Below, one piece after another: positions 24,662 to 33,586 of a stretch of DNA of 61,690 nucleotides. Below the pieces are notes generated by a model, which saw nothing but the letters and a program-made list of their open reading frames with translations, had not been told where the DNA came from and did no database searches. Each line of letters begins with the position of its first letter. The first letter of the stretch is position 1. The DNA comes from CBFDCQ01 sp965603355 (GTDB lineage: Bacteria; Hydrogenedentota; CAZGCA01; CBFDCQ01). A program made the position numbers and the translations under genes. The stretch lies in NCBI GenBank assembly GCA_965603355.1, contig CBFDCQ010000009.1, forward strand, positions 1-61,690, given 5' to 3'.

Positions 24662-26176
24662 TCAAGCCTTCTTGCTCGAATCCTGCTCCGTCACGGAGTC
24701 ACGCTCCTCAACACGTTTCCTTTCCCTCTGACTATTCGGCGACATGCCGTACTTTTTCAGCCGGTATCTCAACGACCGAACCGGTACGTTCAGAAGTTGA
24801 GCGGCCTTCTTTTGAGAGTATTGCGTCTTGACCAGCGCCTGCGTTATGAGACTTCTCTCGAGCGCCTCGGTTCTCAGCTCCAGGTCGACACCGCCCGATG
24901 GCAGCGGCGCATGCTCCTCCTCGTCAAGTTCCGGACAGTACTCGATGATGTTTCGCGGCAGATCAACCGGTTCAACCGTTCGACCGCCGCACAGCGCCAC
25001 CGCTCTCTCCACGGTATTCTCCAGCTGGCGGATATTGCCCGGCCAGTTGAACCCCTCGAGGAACGACATCGCTTCCGGAGATATCGAGGACACATCCGTG
25101 TTGAGCCGCTCAGCGTACTTGACGAGAAAATGCGCCGCCAGAAGCGGTATGTCCTCGCCCCTCTCCCTGAGCGCCGGCAGCCTGATAGGTATAACGTTCA
25201 ATCTGTAGAAAAGGTCTTCCCTGAATCTCGCCTCCCTCACCTCATCCTCGAGATGCTTGTTCGTTGCCGATATCACCCTGACGTCTATCACCACGCGCTC
25301 AGCGGTACCGACAGGTCTTACTATTCTCTCATCCAGTACGCGCAACAGCTTAACCTGCAGCGCCAGCGGCATATCGCCTATCTCGTCAAGAAACAGGGTG
25401 CCGCCGTTGGCCGCCTCAAAAAGCCCCTTCCTGGTCTCTATAGCACCGGTAAAAGCACCCTTCTTATGTCCAAACAGCTCACTTTCCAATAGAGATTCCG
25501 GTATTCCGGCGCAGTTCACTGCAACAAACGGGTGATCGCATCTGGGGCTCAGCTCGTGTACCGCTCTGGCAACAAGCTCCTTCCCGGTTCCGCTCTCACC
25601 CCTGACCAGCACGGTGCTCGAGAGGCCGGCGACGCGCTCTGTGAGCTCGCGCACGTCCTCGATAACCTTGCTCGTACCGACGATCTGGCCCAGGCGCCCA
25701 AGCCTGATATGCTCCGCGCGCAACCGCGCGTTCTCGTCCTTTAACCTTTTCTGCTCAAGGGCTCTCTTTATGACAATGCGCATCTCCTCGTTCTTGAAAG
25801 GTTTCTGCACATAGTCAATCGCGCCCTTTTTCATGGCCTCTATAGCGGTATCTACCGACCCGTACGCCGTAATCATGATAACCGGGATGTCACGGTCGGT
25901 CTCGCGCACCTTTGCCAGCATCTTCATGCCGGCGGCGGCATCCTTTCCCATCCTGAGATCGGTTATCACGAGGTCAACGCCGTTGCGGCGAAGCCTGCGG
26001 CCCGCCTCCGATACGCTGGCAGCCGTCTCGGCGTGATACCCGTCGTTCAACAACATAATGCTGAGCAGTTCCCGCATGCTTTTCTCGTCGTCAACGACCA
26101 GTATGGTCGCGTCGTTGCACGAACCGCCCAGTCCGTCTATGTGTCGGGCATGTTTGGCTGTCTCGTCCGTTTCCAA
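24662..26176 (-). CDS. pilR: PilR-like sigma54-dependent response regulator
   Basis: The 504-aa protein has a receiver domain (TILVVDDEKSMRELL; phospho-Asp in LVITDLRMGKD), an AAA+ domain with GESGTGKE, KKGAFTGA and FLDEIGD, and a C-terminal Fis HTH (SQKKAAQLLNVPVRSLRYRL). A charged tail of about 20 residues follows. It pairs with the PilS-like kinase just upstream (16-base gap), as in type IV pilus control of pilA by PilS/PilR. The start is a TTG at 26176 with GAGGT nine bases upstream. No sigma54 promoter was recognised in the window, so its target is probably elsewhere. Confidence 0.9.
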   Translation of the reverse strand: METDETAKHARHIDGLGGSCNDATILVVDDEKSMRELLSIMLLNDGYHAETAASVSEAGRRLRRNGVDLVITDLRMGKDAAAGMKMLAKVRETDRDIPVIMITAYGSVDTAIEAMKKGAIDYVQKPFKNEEMRIVIKRALEQKRLKDENARLRAEHIRLGRLGQIVGTSKVIEDVRELTERVAGLSSTVLVRGESGTGKELVARAVHELSPRCDHPFVAVNCAGIPESLLESELFGHKKGAFTGAIETRKGLFEAANGGTLFLDEIGDMPLALQVKLLRVLDERIVRPVGTAERVVIDVRVISATNKHLEDEVREARFREDLFYRLNVIPIRLPALRERGEDIPLLAAHFLVKYAERLNTDVSSISPEAMSFLEGFNWPGNIRQLENTVERAVALCGGRTVEPVDLPRNIIEYCPELDEEEHAPLPSGGVDLELRTEALERSLITQALVKTQYSQKKAAQLLNVPVRSLRYRLKKYGMSPNSQRERKRVEERDSVTEQDSSKKA

Positions 26177-26192
26177 TGCGAGTATACCTCGT

Positions 26193-27836
26193 TTAGCTCG
26201 CCGATGCTAACGCAACCGGTTGATCGGCGGTTGCCTTCAGGGGAACAGTGACCGCCACTGTTGTACCTTCCCTCTCCTTGCTAGATATCTCGACGGAACC
26301 ACCGTGGGAAGAGATGATCTTCTGAACCACGGCAAGTCCCATCCCGAAACCGTGCTTCTTGGTTGTGAAGAACGGTTCGAATATTCTCTCCATTTGGTCT
26401 TGCGGAATTCCAATACCGGAATCGCGGAACGTTATCCGGGCTTGATCCGTATCGTCGCATTGCGACAGAGATATGTTGAGCGTCCCTCCTTCAGACATCG
26501 CTTCCAAGGCGTTGTTCCCTATGTTCAACAACGCCTGTTTGAGCTGCGGTCTGTCCACTTCAACGACCACTCCCTCGCCGACGGCACAGTACTCGACGTC
26601 GGCAGCCAGGGTCCGTTTCGCCCGGCGACGAAGCAGCACAATTGTCTCCTCCAGCAGTTCGCGCAGATCGAAGGTCTGCTTCACCGGGCTGGAACTCCGT
26701 GCAAACTGCAGAAACCGGGTCACAATCTGGTTCAACTGATCGGACTCGCGAATAGCTATGTCGGCCAGGCTTCTTGCCATGGAAGGATCGTCCAGGTTGC
26801 GCCCAAGTTCCTCGACCGAGCCCCTTATTGCAGCTACAGGATTACGTATCTCGTGAGCAAGCCCTGCGGCGAGTTCCCCTACTGCCGCAAGCCTGTCCTG
26901 ATTCCTCAGTTCGCGGCGCATTCTCTCAATTTCCGTCAGGTCAACAAAGCTCGCTATTACCCCTTCGGATCTTCCCCTGGATTCCCGCAGCACGTTGGTC
27001 GTGATCCCGACGAGCATTTCCTTGCCATCCTGCCGGACGACCCTGAACTCGTAGCTGGAAAACTCCTCCTCGGTGTTCAACGTTGTCTCCATCGGGTCGG
27101 CTCCCCCATCGGGCACTTTCAGGACATCGCGCGACCTCTTTCCGACCGCCTCCTCTAGATTGAATCCAAGAATCCGTTGAGCGGCGACGTTCATGACGCG
27201 CACGGCGCCGGAATCATCTGTTATTAAGAAACCGCTGCTCATATTGTTGAACAGACCTCGCTGAAATGCCTGCATTTTGTGCAGCCTGAAGGACCAGTAG
27301 CTGCTTATGAAAGCCGTGAGGTATAGAGCGAATATCTGCACAATGAGATGGTAGATCATCTGGCCGCCCTGTACGCCGGACGGGTTAACTGGAGGAAGAA
27401 GACCGTGTCGGGTCAACACCACCATCGCGCCAAGCAGCGCGGACGCGCACGAAGCCGCCAGCAGGCTCTCCGCCTGCGTCAGGAGTATTCCCACCTCCAG
27501 CACAGCTATGATGTACAGGAACGCAAAGACGCTGTAAACGCCGCCCGTGGACGCCACGATCCCGGTCACAACAAGACAGTCCAGAACCAGCTGCAGTCTC
27601 AGAAGACGTTTTGGGTAATCGTAACCCCCGCGCAGGCCAATGACGTAGAGGAAGCTCAGGAGGATCATCACGCCAAAAACAACGTATAGTGAACCGCTGT
27701 AGGGAAACCTGAGCGCTTCGCTGTATCGAGCCCCCATAACACAAGCCGCGACCACGACGATTGATATGATCGCGCGAGCTATGATAGAACGCCTTACCAC
27801 AACTGAGACTTTCTGCTGGCTGCACTCATTTGTCAT
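26193..27836 (-). CDS. pilS: PilS-like membrane histidine kinase
   Basis: The 547-aa protein has about six N-terminal membrane helices (about 20-190). The PilS sensor pattern LDCLVVTGIVASTGGVYSVF lies in the third to fourth helix region. A PAS domain (about 205-320), phospho-His in LAHEIRNPVAAIRG and HATPase boxes (NIGNNALEAM, FRDSGIGIP, GFGMGLAVVQKII) follow. It should phosphorylate the adjacent PilR-like regulator. In other bacteria PilS monitors pilin in the inner membrane. The ATG at 27836 has AAGGAAAG; a TTG at 27857 is an alternative. Confidence 0.9.
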   Translation of the reverse strand: MTNECSQQKVSVVVRRSIIARAIISIVVVAACVMGARYSEALRFPYSGSLYVVFGVMILLSFLYVIGLRGGYDYPKRLLRLQLVLDCLVVTGIVASTGGVYSVFAFLYIIAVLEVGILLTQAESLLAASCASALLGAMVVLTRHGLLPPVNPSGVQGGQMIYHLIVQIFALYLTAFISSYWSFRLHKMQAFQRGLFNNMSSGFLITDDSGAVRVMNVAAQRILGFNLEEAVGKRSRDVLKVPDGGADPMETTLNTEEEFSSYEFRVVRQDGKEMLVGITTNVLRESRGRSEGVIASFVDLTEIERMRRELRNQDRLAAVGELAAGLAHEIRNPVAAIRGSVEELGRNLDDPSMARSLADIAIRESDQLNQIVTRFLQFARSSSPVKQTFDLRELLEETIVLLRRRAKRTLAADVEYCAVGEGVVVEVDRPQLKQALLNIGNNALEAMSEGGTLNISLSQCDDTDQARITFRDSGIGIPQDQMERIFEPFFTTKKHGFGMGLAVVQKIISSHGGSVEISSKEREGTTVAVTVPLKATADQPVALASAS

Positions 27837-27914
27837 AACAGTCTTTCCTTGCTTCAAACTGCCCGCCGGTCTCCTCGCATTCAGCTGAAAGGAGAACGCC
27901 CGGCTCGACCCAGC

Positions 27915-28982
27915 CTAATAGTTGCCATCAAACAGCCGCTGAAGATCGTCGGGGTGGCTGCTGCGTTTGAACGCCATGTCCCGTGAGATGAGGTTCCTTG
28001 AGCAAAGCTGGTACAGCGACCGGTTCATGGTCGTCATGCCGAGACCACCACCGGTGGTGATGTCGGAGTATATTTGGTGCACCTTCTCCTCCCTGATAAG
28101 AGCTCTTATCGAAGGGGTCGGAATCATGATTTCGAGCGCGAGCACTCTTCCGGGTGCGGATGTCCTCGGGATAAGCTGCTGCACCACCACGCCCTCGAGC
28201 ACAAACGACAACTGGGTTCGTATCTGACTCTGCTGGTTTTCAGGAAACACGTCTATGATCCTGTTAATGGTCTGCGCCGCGTCGTTAGTATGAAGCGTGG
28301 CGAACACAAGGTGACCGGTCTCGGCCGTGGTCAGAGCGGCCGAGATCGTCTCGAGGTCACGCATCTCGCCGATGAGAATAACGTCTGGATCCTGACGCAG
28401 CACGTGGCGAAGCGACGCGGCGAAAGACTTCGTGTCGCTGCGGACTTCCCGCTGGTTCACCACGCTTTTCTTGTGGTTATGCAAATATTCTATTGGATCC
28501 TCAATGGTCACGATATGACAGCTTCGCTCCTCGTTGATCTTGTCTATGAGCGCGGCCAACGTTGTGGATTTGCCGCTGCCGGTCGGACCGCAGATAAGGA
28601 TCAGTCCCTGAGGTTTGTACGCCAGATCCCCGACAACCTTCTGAAGTCCGAGTTCCTCGAGACTCCTGATCTCAAACGGTATGGACCGAAACGCAGCCAC
28701 GGTCGACCCGCGGTCTCTGTATACGTTCACGCGGAACCTGCTCACTCCGTCTATTCCAAACGACATATCAAGCTCTTTTTCCGACTCGAATTCCTTGATC
28801 TGGTCGTCGTTCAGGATGGTGTATATGAGCTCCTTTGAATCCGATGGCGAGAGTTTTCCCATGCTGTCAATCGGTCGTAGAACACCGTTGATCCTCATCA
28901 TGGGAGGAGTCCCGACACTGATGTGCAAGTCGCTCGCCCCTTGTTCTTCCATCTCATGCAGAAGTTCTCTTATATCAACCAT
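27915..28982 (-). CDS. pilT: Type IV pilus retraction ATPase PilT
   Basis: The 355-aa length is typical. Motifs in order: Walker A GPTGSGKSTTL (about 131-141), Asp box VTIEDPIEYLH, Walker B DPDVILIGEMRD, His box HLVFATLHTNDA and the retraction-specific C-terminal motif SIRALIREEK (AIRNLIRE-like). It drives pilus disassembly and twitching. AGGAG precedes the ATG. It follows pilB after 25 bases. Presence of pilT shows a retractable pilus rather than only a T2SS. Confidence 0.95.
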   Translation of the reverse strand: MVDIRELLHEMEEQGASDLHISVGTPPMMRINGVLRPIDSMGKLSPSDSKELIYTILNDDQIKEFESEKELDMSFGIDGVSRFRVNVYRDRGSTVAAFRSIPFEIRSLEELGLQKVVGDLAYKPQGLILICGPTGSGKSTTLAALIDKINEERSCHIVTIEDPIEYLHNHKKSVVNQREVRSDTKSFAASLRHVLRQDPDVILIGEMRDLETISAALTTAETGHLVFATLHTNDAAQTINRIIDVFPENQQSQIRTQLSFVLEGVVVQQLIPRTSAPGRVLALEIMIPTPSIRALIREEKVHQIYSDITTGGGLGMTTMNRSLYQLCSRNLISRDMAFKRSSHPDDLQRLFDGNY

Positions 28983-29007
28983 CTCTCACTCTCCTGGCCC
29001 GTGCCGG

Positions 29008-30726
29008 TCAGTCCACCGGAGTCACCCTCAGCACCTCGTCAATAGTCGTCAGTCCCTTCGCCGCCTTGGCGAGCGCGTTCTGTCTCAACGTTCTCATGCC
29101 GAGATTTACTGCCGCCCGCTTTACGTCTGCTGCAGAAGCCCTAGTCACTACAAGGTCTTCGATCTCCTTAGCGTTAAGCATCACCTCGATGACAGCAAGC
29201 CTACCTCGATACCCGGTCGAGTTGCACTTCTTGCAGCCCACCCCCTTGCTGAACTTAGGTGTCTCGACCGCTGTGGGCTCGTACTGTATCTCCTCGAGCG
29301 CCTCGGGCGGCGGCTGAAACTCCTCCTTGCAGTCCGGGCATATGCGCCGCATGAGGCGTTGCGCTGCCGCCGCGACCAAACTCGACGCCACCAGGAACGG
29401 TTCCATGCCCATATCGAGCATACGCGTCATTACGCTGGGCGCATCGTTGGCGTGAACTGTGCTCAACACGAGGTGACCTGTGAGAGCGGCTTTGATCGCT
29501 ATATCGGCAGTCTCGTCATCGCGCATCTCACCTACCATGACGATGTCCGGGTCCTGCCGCAGAATTGACCTGAGCCCCGACGCGAAAGTCAATCCGATCT
29601 CGCTGTGCGCCTGTACCTGGTTTACGCCGAACAGCTCGTACTCGATCGGATCTTCGACCGTCACTATGTTCACGTCCGGCGAGTTGAGCCTGTGTAACGT
29701 GGCATACAAGGTAGTGGTCTTGCCGCTGCCGGTTGGCCCACTGAGCAAAATAAGACCGTATGGATTCTTTATCCCCTGAAGAAACGCCTCCACGGGCTGT
29801 TCCTCAAATCCGAGCGTCTCAATGTCCAGCGAGAGCTGCTCTTTATCCAGTATTCGGATCACGACCTTCTCGCCATGGTATGTGGGGAGACTGGATACTC
29901 GAAAATCTATCTCCCTCCCTTTATAGCGTATTCTAAACCTGCCGTCCTGCGGAAGACGGTGCTCCGCGATGTCCAGCTCGCTCATGATCTTCAGACGGGA
30001 CACAAGGGCAGCTTGAACCGATTTCGGAGGGCTCTTCACCTCCGTGAGAATACCGTCCACTCTGTACCGGATCCGCAGCTCCTTCTCGAACGGTTCGATA
30101 TGAATATCGCTGGATCCCGCCTCGATGGCGTTCACCAGAACCAGATTCGCAAGCTGGATGATCGGCGTGTCCTCCGCCTCCTCCCGCAGCTTGCCCAGAT
30201 CGATCTCCTCTTCCGCTAGAACCTCAAGTTCCTCGTTGCCGGCGTTTTCCTCCAGCGTTTCGTAGATCGCCTGCTCGGCATTCTCAGTCCCCTCTCCGTA
30301 ATACTTCACTATCGCACCGTTAATCTCGGATGCCAGGCTGACCATCACCTCTATGTTTCGGCCCGTAAACATCTTCAGATCGTCGAGCGCCATGATGTTC
30401 AGCGGATCCGCCATCGCAACCGTAATTGTGTCGCCCGTCTTGGATATCGGTATTAGCACGTATTGGCGAGCCACGCTTTCGGGAACGTCCTCGATCACCT
30501 CGGGCGGGATATTGTAGTTGTCAACACGGATGTGAGGGATGCCAAGCTGTTCGCTAAGCGCAACCACAATGTCCTCCTCACTCACAAGACCCATCTCTAC
30601 AAGAATACGAGAAAGTGGCAGACCGCTCTTCTTCTGCTCCGCCAAAGCCTCGCTGAGCTGCGCCGCGTCAAGCAGCTCCTGCTCCATCAGTATGTCACTC
30701 AGCCTCTTGTGTATTGCAGGAGACAT
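29008..30726 (-). CDS. pilB: Type IV pilus assembly ATPase PilB
   Basis: The 572-aa protein has an N-terminal MshEN/T2SSE_N domain (about 5-150) and a GspE-type ATPase: Walker A GPTGSGKTTTL (about 330), EDPIEYELFGVNQVQ, Walker B DPDIVMVGEMRD and HLVLSTVHANDA. Two Cys pairs (CPDC about 464 and CKKC about 499) form the zinc site of PilB/GspE enzymes. In the MshEN domain the first cyclic-di-GMP motif is degenerate (RLSDIL rather than RLGxxL), as is the second (PLSRILVEMG), so nucleotide binding may be weak. GGAGAAGG precedes the ATG. Confidence 0.95.
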   Translation of the reverse strand: MSPAIHKRLSDILMEQELLDAAQLSEALAEQKKSGLPLSRILVEMGLVSEEDIVVALSEQLGIPHIRVDNYNIPPEVIEDVPESVARQYVLIPISKTGDTITVAMADPLNIMALDDLKMFTGRNIEVMVSLASEINGAIVKYYGEGTENAEQAIYETLEENAGNEELEVLAEEEIDLGKLREEAEDTPIIQLANLVLVNAIEAGSSDIHIEPFEKELRIRYRVDGILTEVKSPPKSVQAALVSRLKIMSELDIAEHRLPQDGRFRIRYKGREIDFRVSSLPTYHGEKVVIRILDKEQLSLDIETLGFEEQPVEAFLQGIKNPYGLILLSGPTGSGKTTTLYATLHRLNSPDVNIVTVEDPIEYELFGVNQVQAHSEIGLTFASGLRSILRQDPDIVMVGEMRDDETADIAIKAALTGHLVLSTVHANDAPSVMTRMLDMGMEPFLVASSLVAAAAQRLMRRICPDCKEEFQPPPEALEEIQYEPTAVETPKFSKGVGCKKCNSTGYRGRLAVIEVMLNAKEIEDLVVTRASAADVKRAAVNLGMRTLRQNALAKAAKGLTTIDEVLRVTPVD

Positions 30727-30753
30727 AAGTCCTTCTCCACATCAGTCGCCTTG

Positions 30754-32316
30754 TCAGCGACGCTTCTTCTCAAAAAGATGGTTGAGAACCTCCTGCGCTG
30801 ACTCCACGGTCACGTCCTGCTGGAGCAGCTCACAGAATGCCATCACCTTGCGCAACGCTCCGGAAAGTTTGCGCACATCGTCCGGTACCCTCGTCGCCAC
30901 AAGCGAGAGAACCTCCTCCGGCACCTCGCATCCGACCACCTCAACATGGTGCTTGAGAACCGCCATCCGCGTCTCCCACTCCGGCGGGGCGATTCCTGCA
31001 ACAATACCTCCCGCAAAACGCGAGACCAACCGTTTTTCCAGAGCATCCAACTCTTCAGGAGCCTGGTCGCTCGCGACGATTATCTGCTTGTGCTCGTCAT
31101 GCAACACGTTGAATATCTCAAAGAACTCCTCCTGAGCGCGCGCGCGACCCGCAAGGAACTGGACATCGTCTATCATCACGAGGTCACGAGCCGTGTAGTG
31201 CTCTCGGAACGACACGAGATCGTGTCGTTGGATCGCGTCAATCAGGCGGTTGCTGAACGCGCCCGCCGAGTTATAAAGCACTCGCTTCTCAGGATCCGCC
31301 GCCATAACGTCATTTCCGATCGCGCATATCAAATGCGTCTTGCCAAGACCCACGTCACCATAGATGAACAGCGGGTTGTACTCCGTACCCGGAGCGTCTG
31401 CGACCGCTCTTGCGATCGCGTAAGTGAACGTGTTAACCTGCCCCACGAAAAAGTTGTCGAACGTGTATTCGGGAAGCGGCAGTTCGTCATCGACATCCTT
31501 CAGGTCGGCCGCCGGCGGCGGCGCCGGTCGAACGACGCGTTGTACCTCCTTATCTGTCTCTAGAGGTACTCCGACTTCCTTCTCTTCTTCACCTTCCTCG
31601 ACACGTTCGCTCTCCTCTGCCGGTGCAATTTCCTCTGCCGGTACGACTTCCTCTACCAGTGCGACTTTCTCTGCCGGCGCGATTTCCTCGACCTGAACCG
31701 GCGCGATCGGCTCCTCAGCAACCTCGGGCGTTGGAACCTCGGAGTCCTTCTCCTCAGCCTTTTCCTCGACAGGGGCCGCTTTCGGCGGTCGGTCAGCCTG
31801 CGGCGCCGGCCGCTTGTCCTGCCGCTTCTCGCTGCTGCGCTTCTCGCCGCTGCGCCGCTCTCCGTACAGCCGCGCGAAGACCAGCTCGAAATCGTACCAG
31901 TTGCACAGTACCGGTTTGACCCTCAATCCGGTACTCTCTCGAATCTCGTCGAGAACCCCACCGTCAAAAGGGTCGACCATCGCTACGGTCAGCATTGAAC
32001 CCAGGTTGTCTACCGGCAACACCCTGTGCTTACGACTCATCTCGTACGGGATAAGGTCAAGCGCTTCCTTCCGTATCTCGTAGTCCAGCAGGTTCAGATG
32101 CGGTATACGGCACTGCCTGACCAGGAAGGACGCCAGATCCTGCTCGGAAACGTAGCCCAGCTCTACAAGAACCTGCCCTACGAATTGACCCGTAGACTCC
32201 TGCTTCGCGAGCGCTTCCTGAAGCTCCTCAGGACGTATCAATCCCTCCTCAATGAGCATGTGTCCCAGCCGCTCGCGCGCGTTCAGTATAACGGTACTGT
32301 CATCCTTTTTCTTCAT
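30754..32316 (-). CDS. MshEN domain fused to a DnaA/Hda-type AAA+ ATPase
   Basis: The 520-aa protein has three parts. Residues about 12-155 form a MshEN/T2SSE_N domain as in PilB, with RLGHMLIEEGLIRPEEL as an intact first cyclic-di-GMP motif and FVGQVLVELGYVSEQDL as the second. Residues 156-275 are a charged Glu/Lys/Pro linker with repeats like VVPAEEIAPAEE. Residues 284-520 are a DnaA-type AAA+ module: YTFDNFFVGQVN, Walker A GDVGLGKTH (320-328), Walker B MIDDVQFLAG, sensor 1 IVASDQAP, RLVSRFAGG (arginine-finger region) and sensor 2 VRKLSGALRKV. DnaA domain IV (DNA-binding HTH) is absent, as in Hda. It sits 27 bases upstream of pilB. ATG 32316 is preferred; a TTG at 32400 is closer to the promoter. 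Confidence 0.88.
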   Translation of the reverse strand: MKKKDDSTVILNARERLGHMLIEEGLIRPEELQEALAKQESTGQFVGQVLVELGYVSEQDLASFLVRQCRIPHLNLLDYEIRKEALDLIPYEMSRKHRVLPVDNLGSMLTVAMVDPFDGGVLDEIRESTGLRVKPVLCNWYDFELVFARLYGERRSGEKRSSEKRQDKRPAPQADRPPKAAPVEEKAEEKDSEVPTPEVAEEPIAPVQVEEIAPAEKVALVEEVVPAEEIAPAEESERVEEGEEEKEVGVPLETDKEVQRVVRPAPPPAADLKDVDDELPLPEYTFDNFFVGQVNTFTYAIARAVADAPGTEYNPLFIYGDVGLGKTHLICAIGNDVMAADPEKRVLYNSAGAFSNRLIDAIQRHDLVSFREHYTARDLVMIDDVQFLAGRARAQEEFFEIFNVLHDEHKQIIVASDQAPEELDALEKRLVSRFAGGIVAGIAPPEWETRMAVLKHHVEVVGCEVPEEVLSLVATRVPDDVRKLSGALRKVMAFCELLQQDVTVESAQEVLNHLFEKKRR

Positions 32317-32436
32317 GAAACCGGCACTAGCCCCTAGCGACCTACCGCTGTACGGGATATGGCGAAACCCCTCTCTGTACGGAACGTACAGCGATGGCAA
32401 CCTCTTCCGCCTGCTACAGGCCCAATAAACTGTTGA

Positions 32437-32466
32437 ATTCTATCATATTCTGTGCCCGTCTGTCAA
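32437..32466 (-). promoter_or_regulatory. Sigma70-type promoter for the MshEN-DnaA fusion and pil genes
   Basis: On the minus strand TTGACA (32466-32461) is followed by an 18-bp spacer and TAGAAT (32442-32437). The -10 lies in ATATGATAGAAT, a motif that also occurs upstream of the 1217-aa fusion gene (about 37375) and the methyltransferase (about 5975). The leader would be about 114 nt to the ATG. Confidence 0.65.
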
Positions 32467-33105
32467 GAAAGCGCGCCCGCTACGATATCCGTAATCATCT
32501 GTCACATAAATAGTTACAACTCAGCCTGGTGCGAAGACCCGGGAATGGGGAACACCGCGCGGTGACTATTAATGCATTAGGCCTAATATAATAGGGTCTA
32601 ATATATCAACCTGTGGCTTATCACGGCTATGGTGGCCTCATACCGCCGCAATAGACATGTGTTCCGTATTTAGGGGAAACCATTCGCAGGCATTCCCGGT
32701 GTTTAGCCAGGACCTCACCGGGAATTACGACACGGCGCGGCTCCAAGGAATGTCGCCTTGCACGCGACAAGCCGCTTTACAATCCTCGCAGATCAAGGTG
32801 TGAGGCCGAATTCCTCTACCCCTGCAGGTGGATGTCTCAAGCGTGACGTCGCCACTGCTCGCAGCTCCTACTCCGGTAGCCTATCGAGCGAAGAAGAAGC
32901 TCGAGAGGCCTTTAGGGAGGGGAAACGGCCCGCTGCCTCGGCCTCCAGAACCTGAATGGAGTCGCGCAGAGGTCCGCGGTGCAAGAGCAATCAGGCGCCA
33001 CGTACCGCTTGCTCAGGCTGCCGGGAACCCGTCAGGGCCAGATACGACCTGGAGGATGCCCCCGCACAATGAGAAGGATCTCGCATTGTCTCCGGCACAC
33101 TGAAC
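32467..33105. other. Gene-free stretch of about 640 bp
   Basis: No credible coding frame is seen on either strand and no known RNA class is recognised. An AT-rich patch at about 32560-32620 holds two overlapping palindromes, TAATGCATTA (32570-32579) and TTAGGCCTAA (32577-32586). Just after the stop of the 99-aa gene, ACAATG/CATTGT forms a small hairpin (about 33068-33093) that might end its transcript. Possible content is an unknown RNA or a decayed gene. Confidence 0.4.
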
Positions 33106-33405
33106 TCACTGGGCTGAATCGGGCGCGGCCTCCTCGGAGTAGCGCATGATGAAGGATATTTCCGACTTGTTGATGGCCATGAAATCGGCGTCCATCCTGG
33201 TGCCGCTGTTCATTTCCACTGCGCTCACGTTGGTCAGAGGGATGAATCCCTGGTCCTTGTCGTTGACCATGTCCAGCAACCGCTGGTTCTTCACAAGGTG
33301 CGCCCACCCTTCGATCCGGAAGTTTCTTGCGAGGTAGACAAGTACTTTCTGTTGCTCCTTGTTCTTCCAGAGCTCTGATGCGGTATAAACCTCGTCCTTG
33401 CTCAC
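33106..33405 (-). CDS. Conserved-looking small protein of unknown function (99 aa)
   Basis: I do not recognise this with certainty. The 99-aa product is soluble with no signal peptide. It has a central beta-rich pattern (KVLVYLARNFRIEGWAHLV, KNQRLLDMVN, FIPLTNVSAVEM, DFMAINKSEISFIM) resembling small DUF6812-like proteins: an RxEG-H motif, an RLLDMLN motif and a terminal INKxEISFI motif. It starts at a GTG with AGGAGGAG upstream and has its own strong promoter. It lies between the GT/GH130 fusion and the MshEN-DnaA fusion on the same strand, so a role with the pilus system is plausible but unproven. Confidence 0.75.
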   Translation of the reverse strand: MSKDEVYTASELWKNKEQQKVLVYLARNFRIEGWAHLVKNQRLLDMVNDKDQGFIPLTNVSAVEMNSGTRMDADFMAINKSEISFIMRYSEEAAPDSAQ

Positions 33406-33492
33406 ACGCTCCTCCTCTCTCCTACAACGCCCGTCTGCACGCAGAAATCTCGCCCGGCCTCGATTCCCTGCCCCCCGGCCGCAACCAACGTG

Positions 33493-33521
33493 ATTATAGA
33501 TTGATTAACCTCGAGGGTCAA
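33493..33521 (-). promoter_or_regulatory. Sigma70-type promoter for the 99-aa gene
   Basis: On the minus strand TTGACC (33521-33516) is followed by a 17-bp spacer and a perfect TATAAT (33498-33493), giving a leader of about 80 nt. Confidence 0.65.
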
Positions 33522-33586
33522 CAACAATTTCGAACGATTGTCCAGGATGACGCCGTCAATGCATAAGGTGCGCCCGTCGGCGCGAG

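Noticed and set aside
32560..32620. Possible replication origin near the DnaA-like gene
   Set aside because: AT-rich patch present, but only one poor DnaA-box-like sequence is visible and the DnaA-like protein lacks the DNA-binding domain.
33010..33060. Possible SRP RNA (AACCCGTCAGG string)
   Set aside because: The GGAA tetraloop and AGCAGCC side of the conserved domain are missing.
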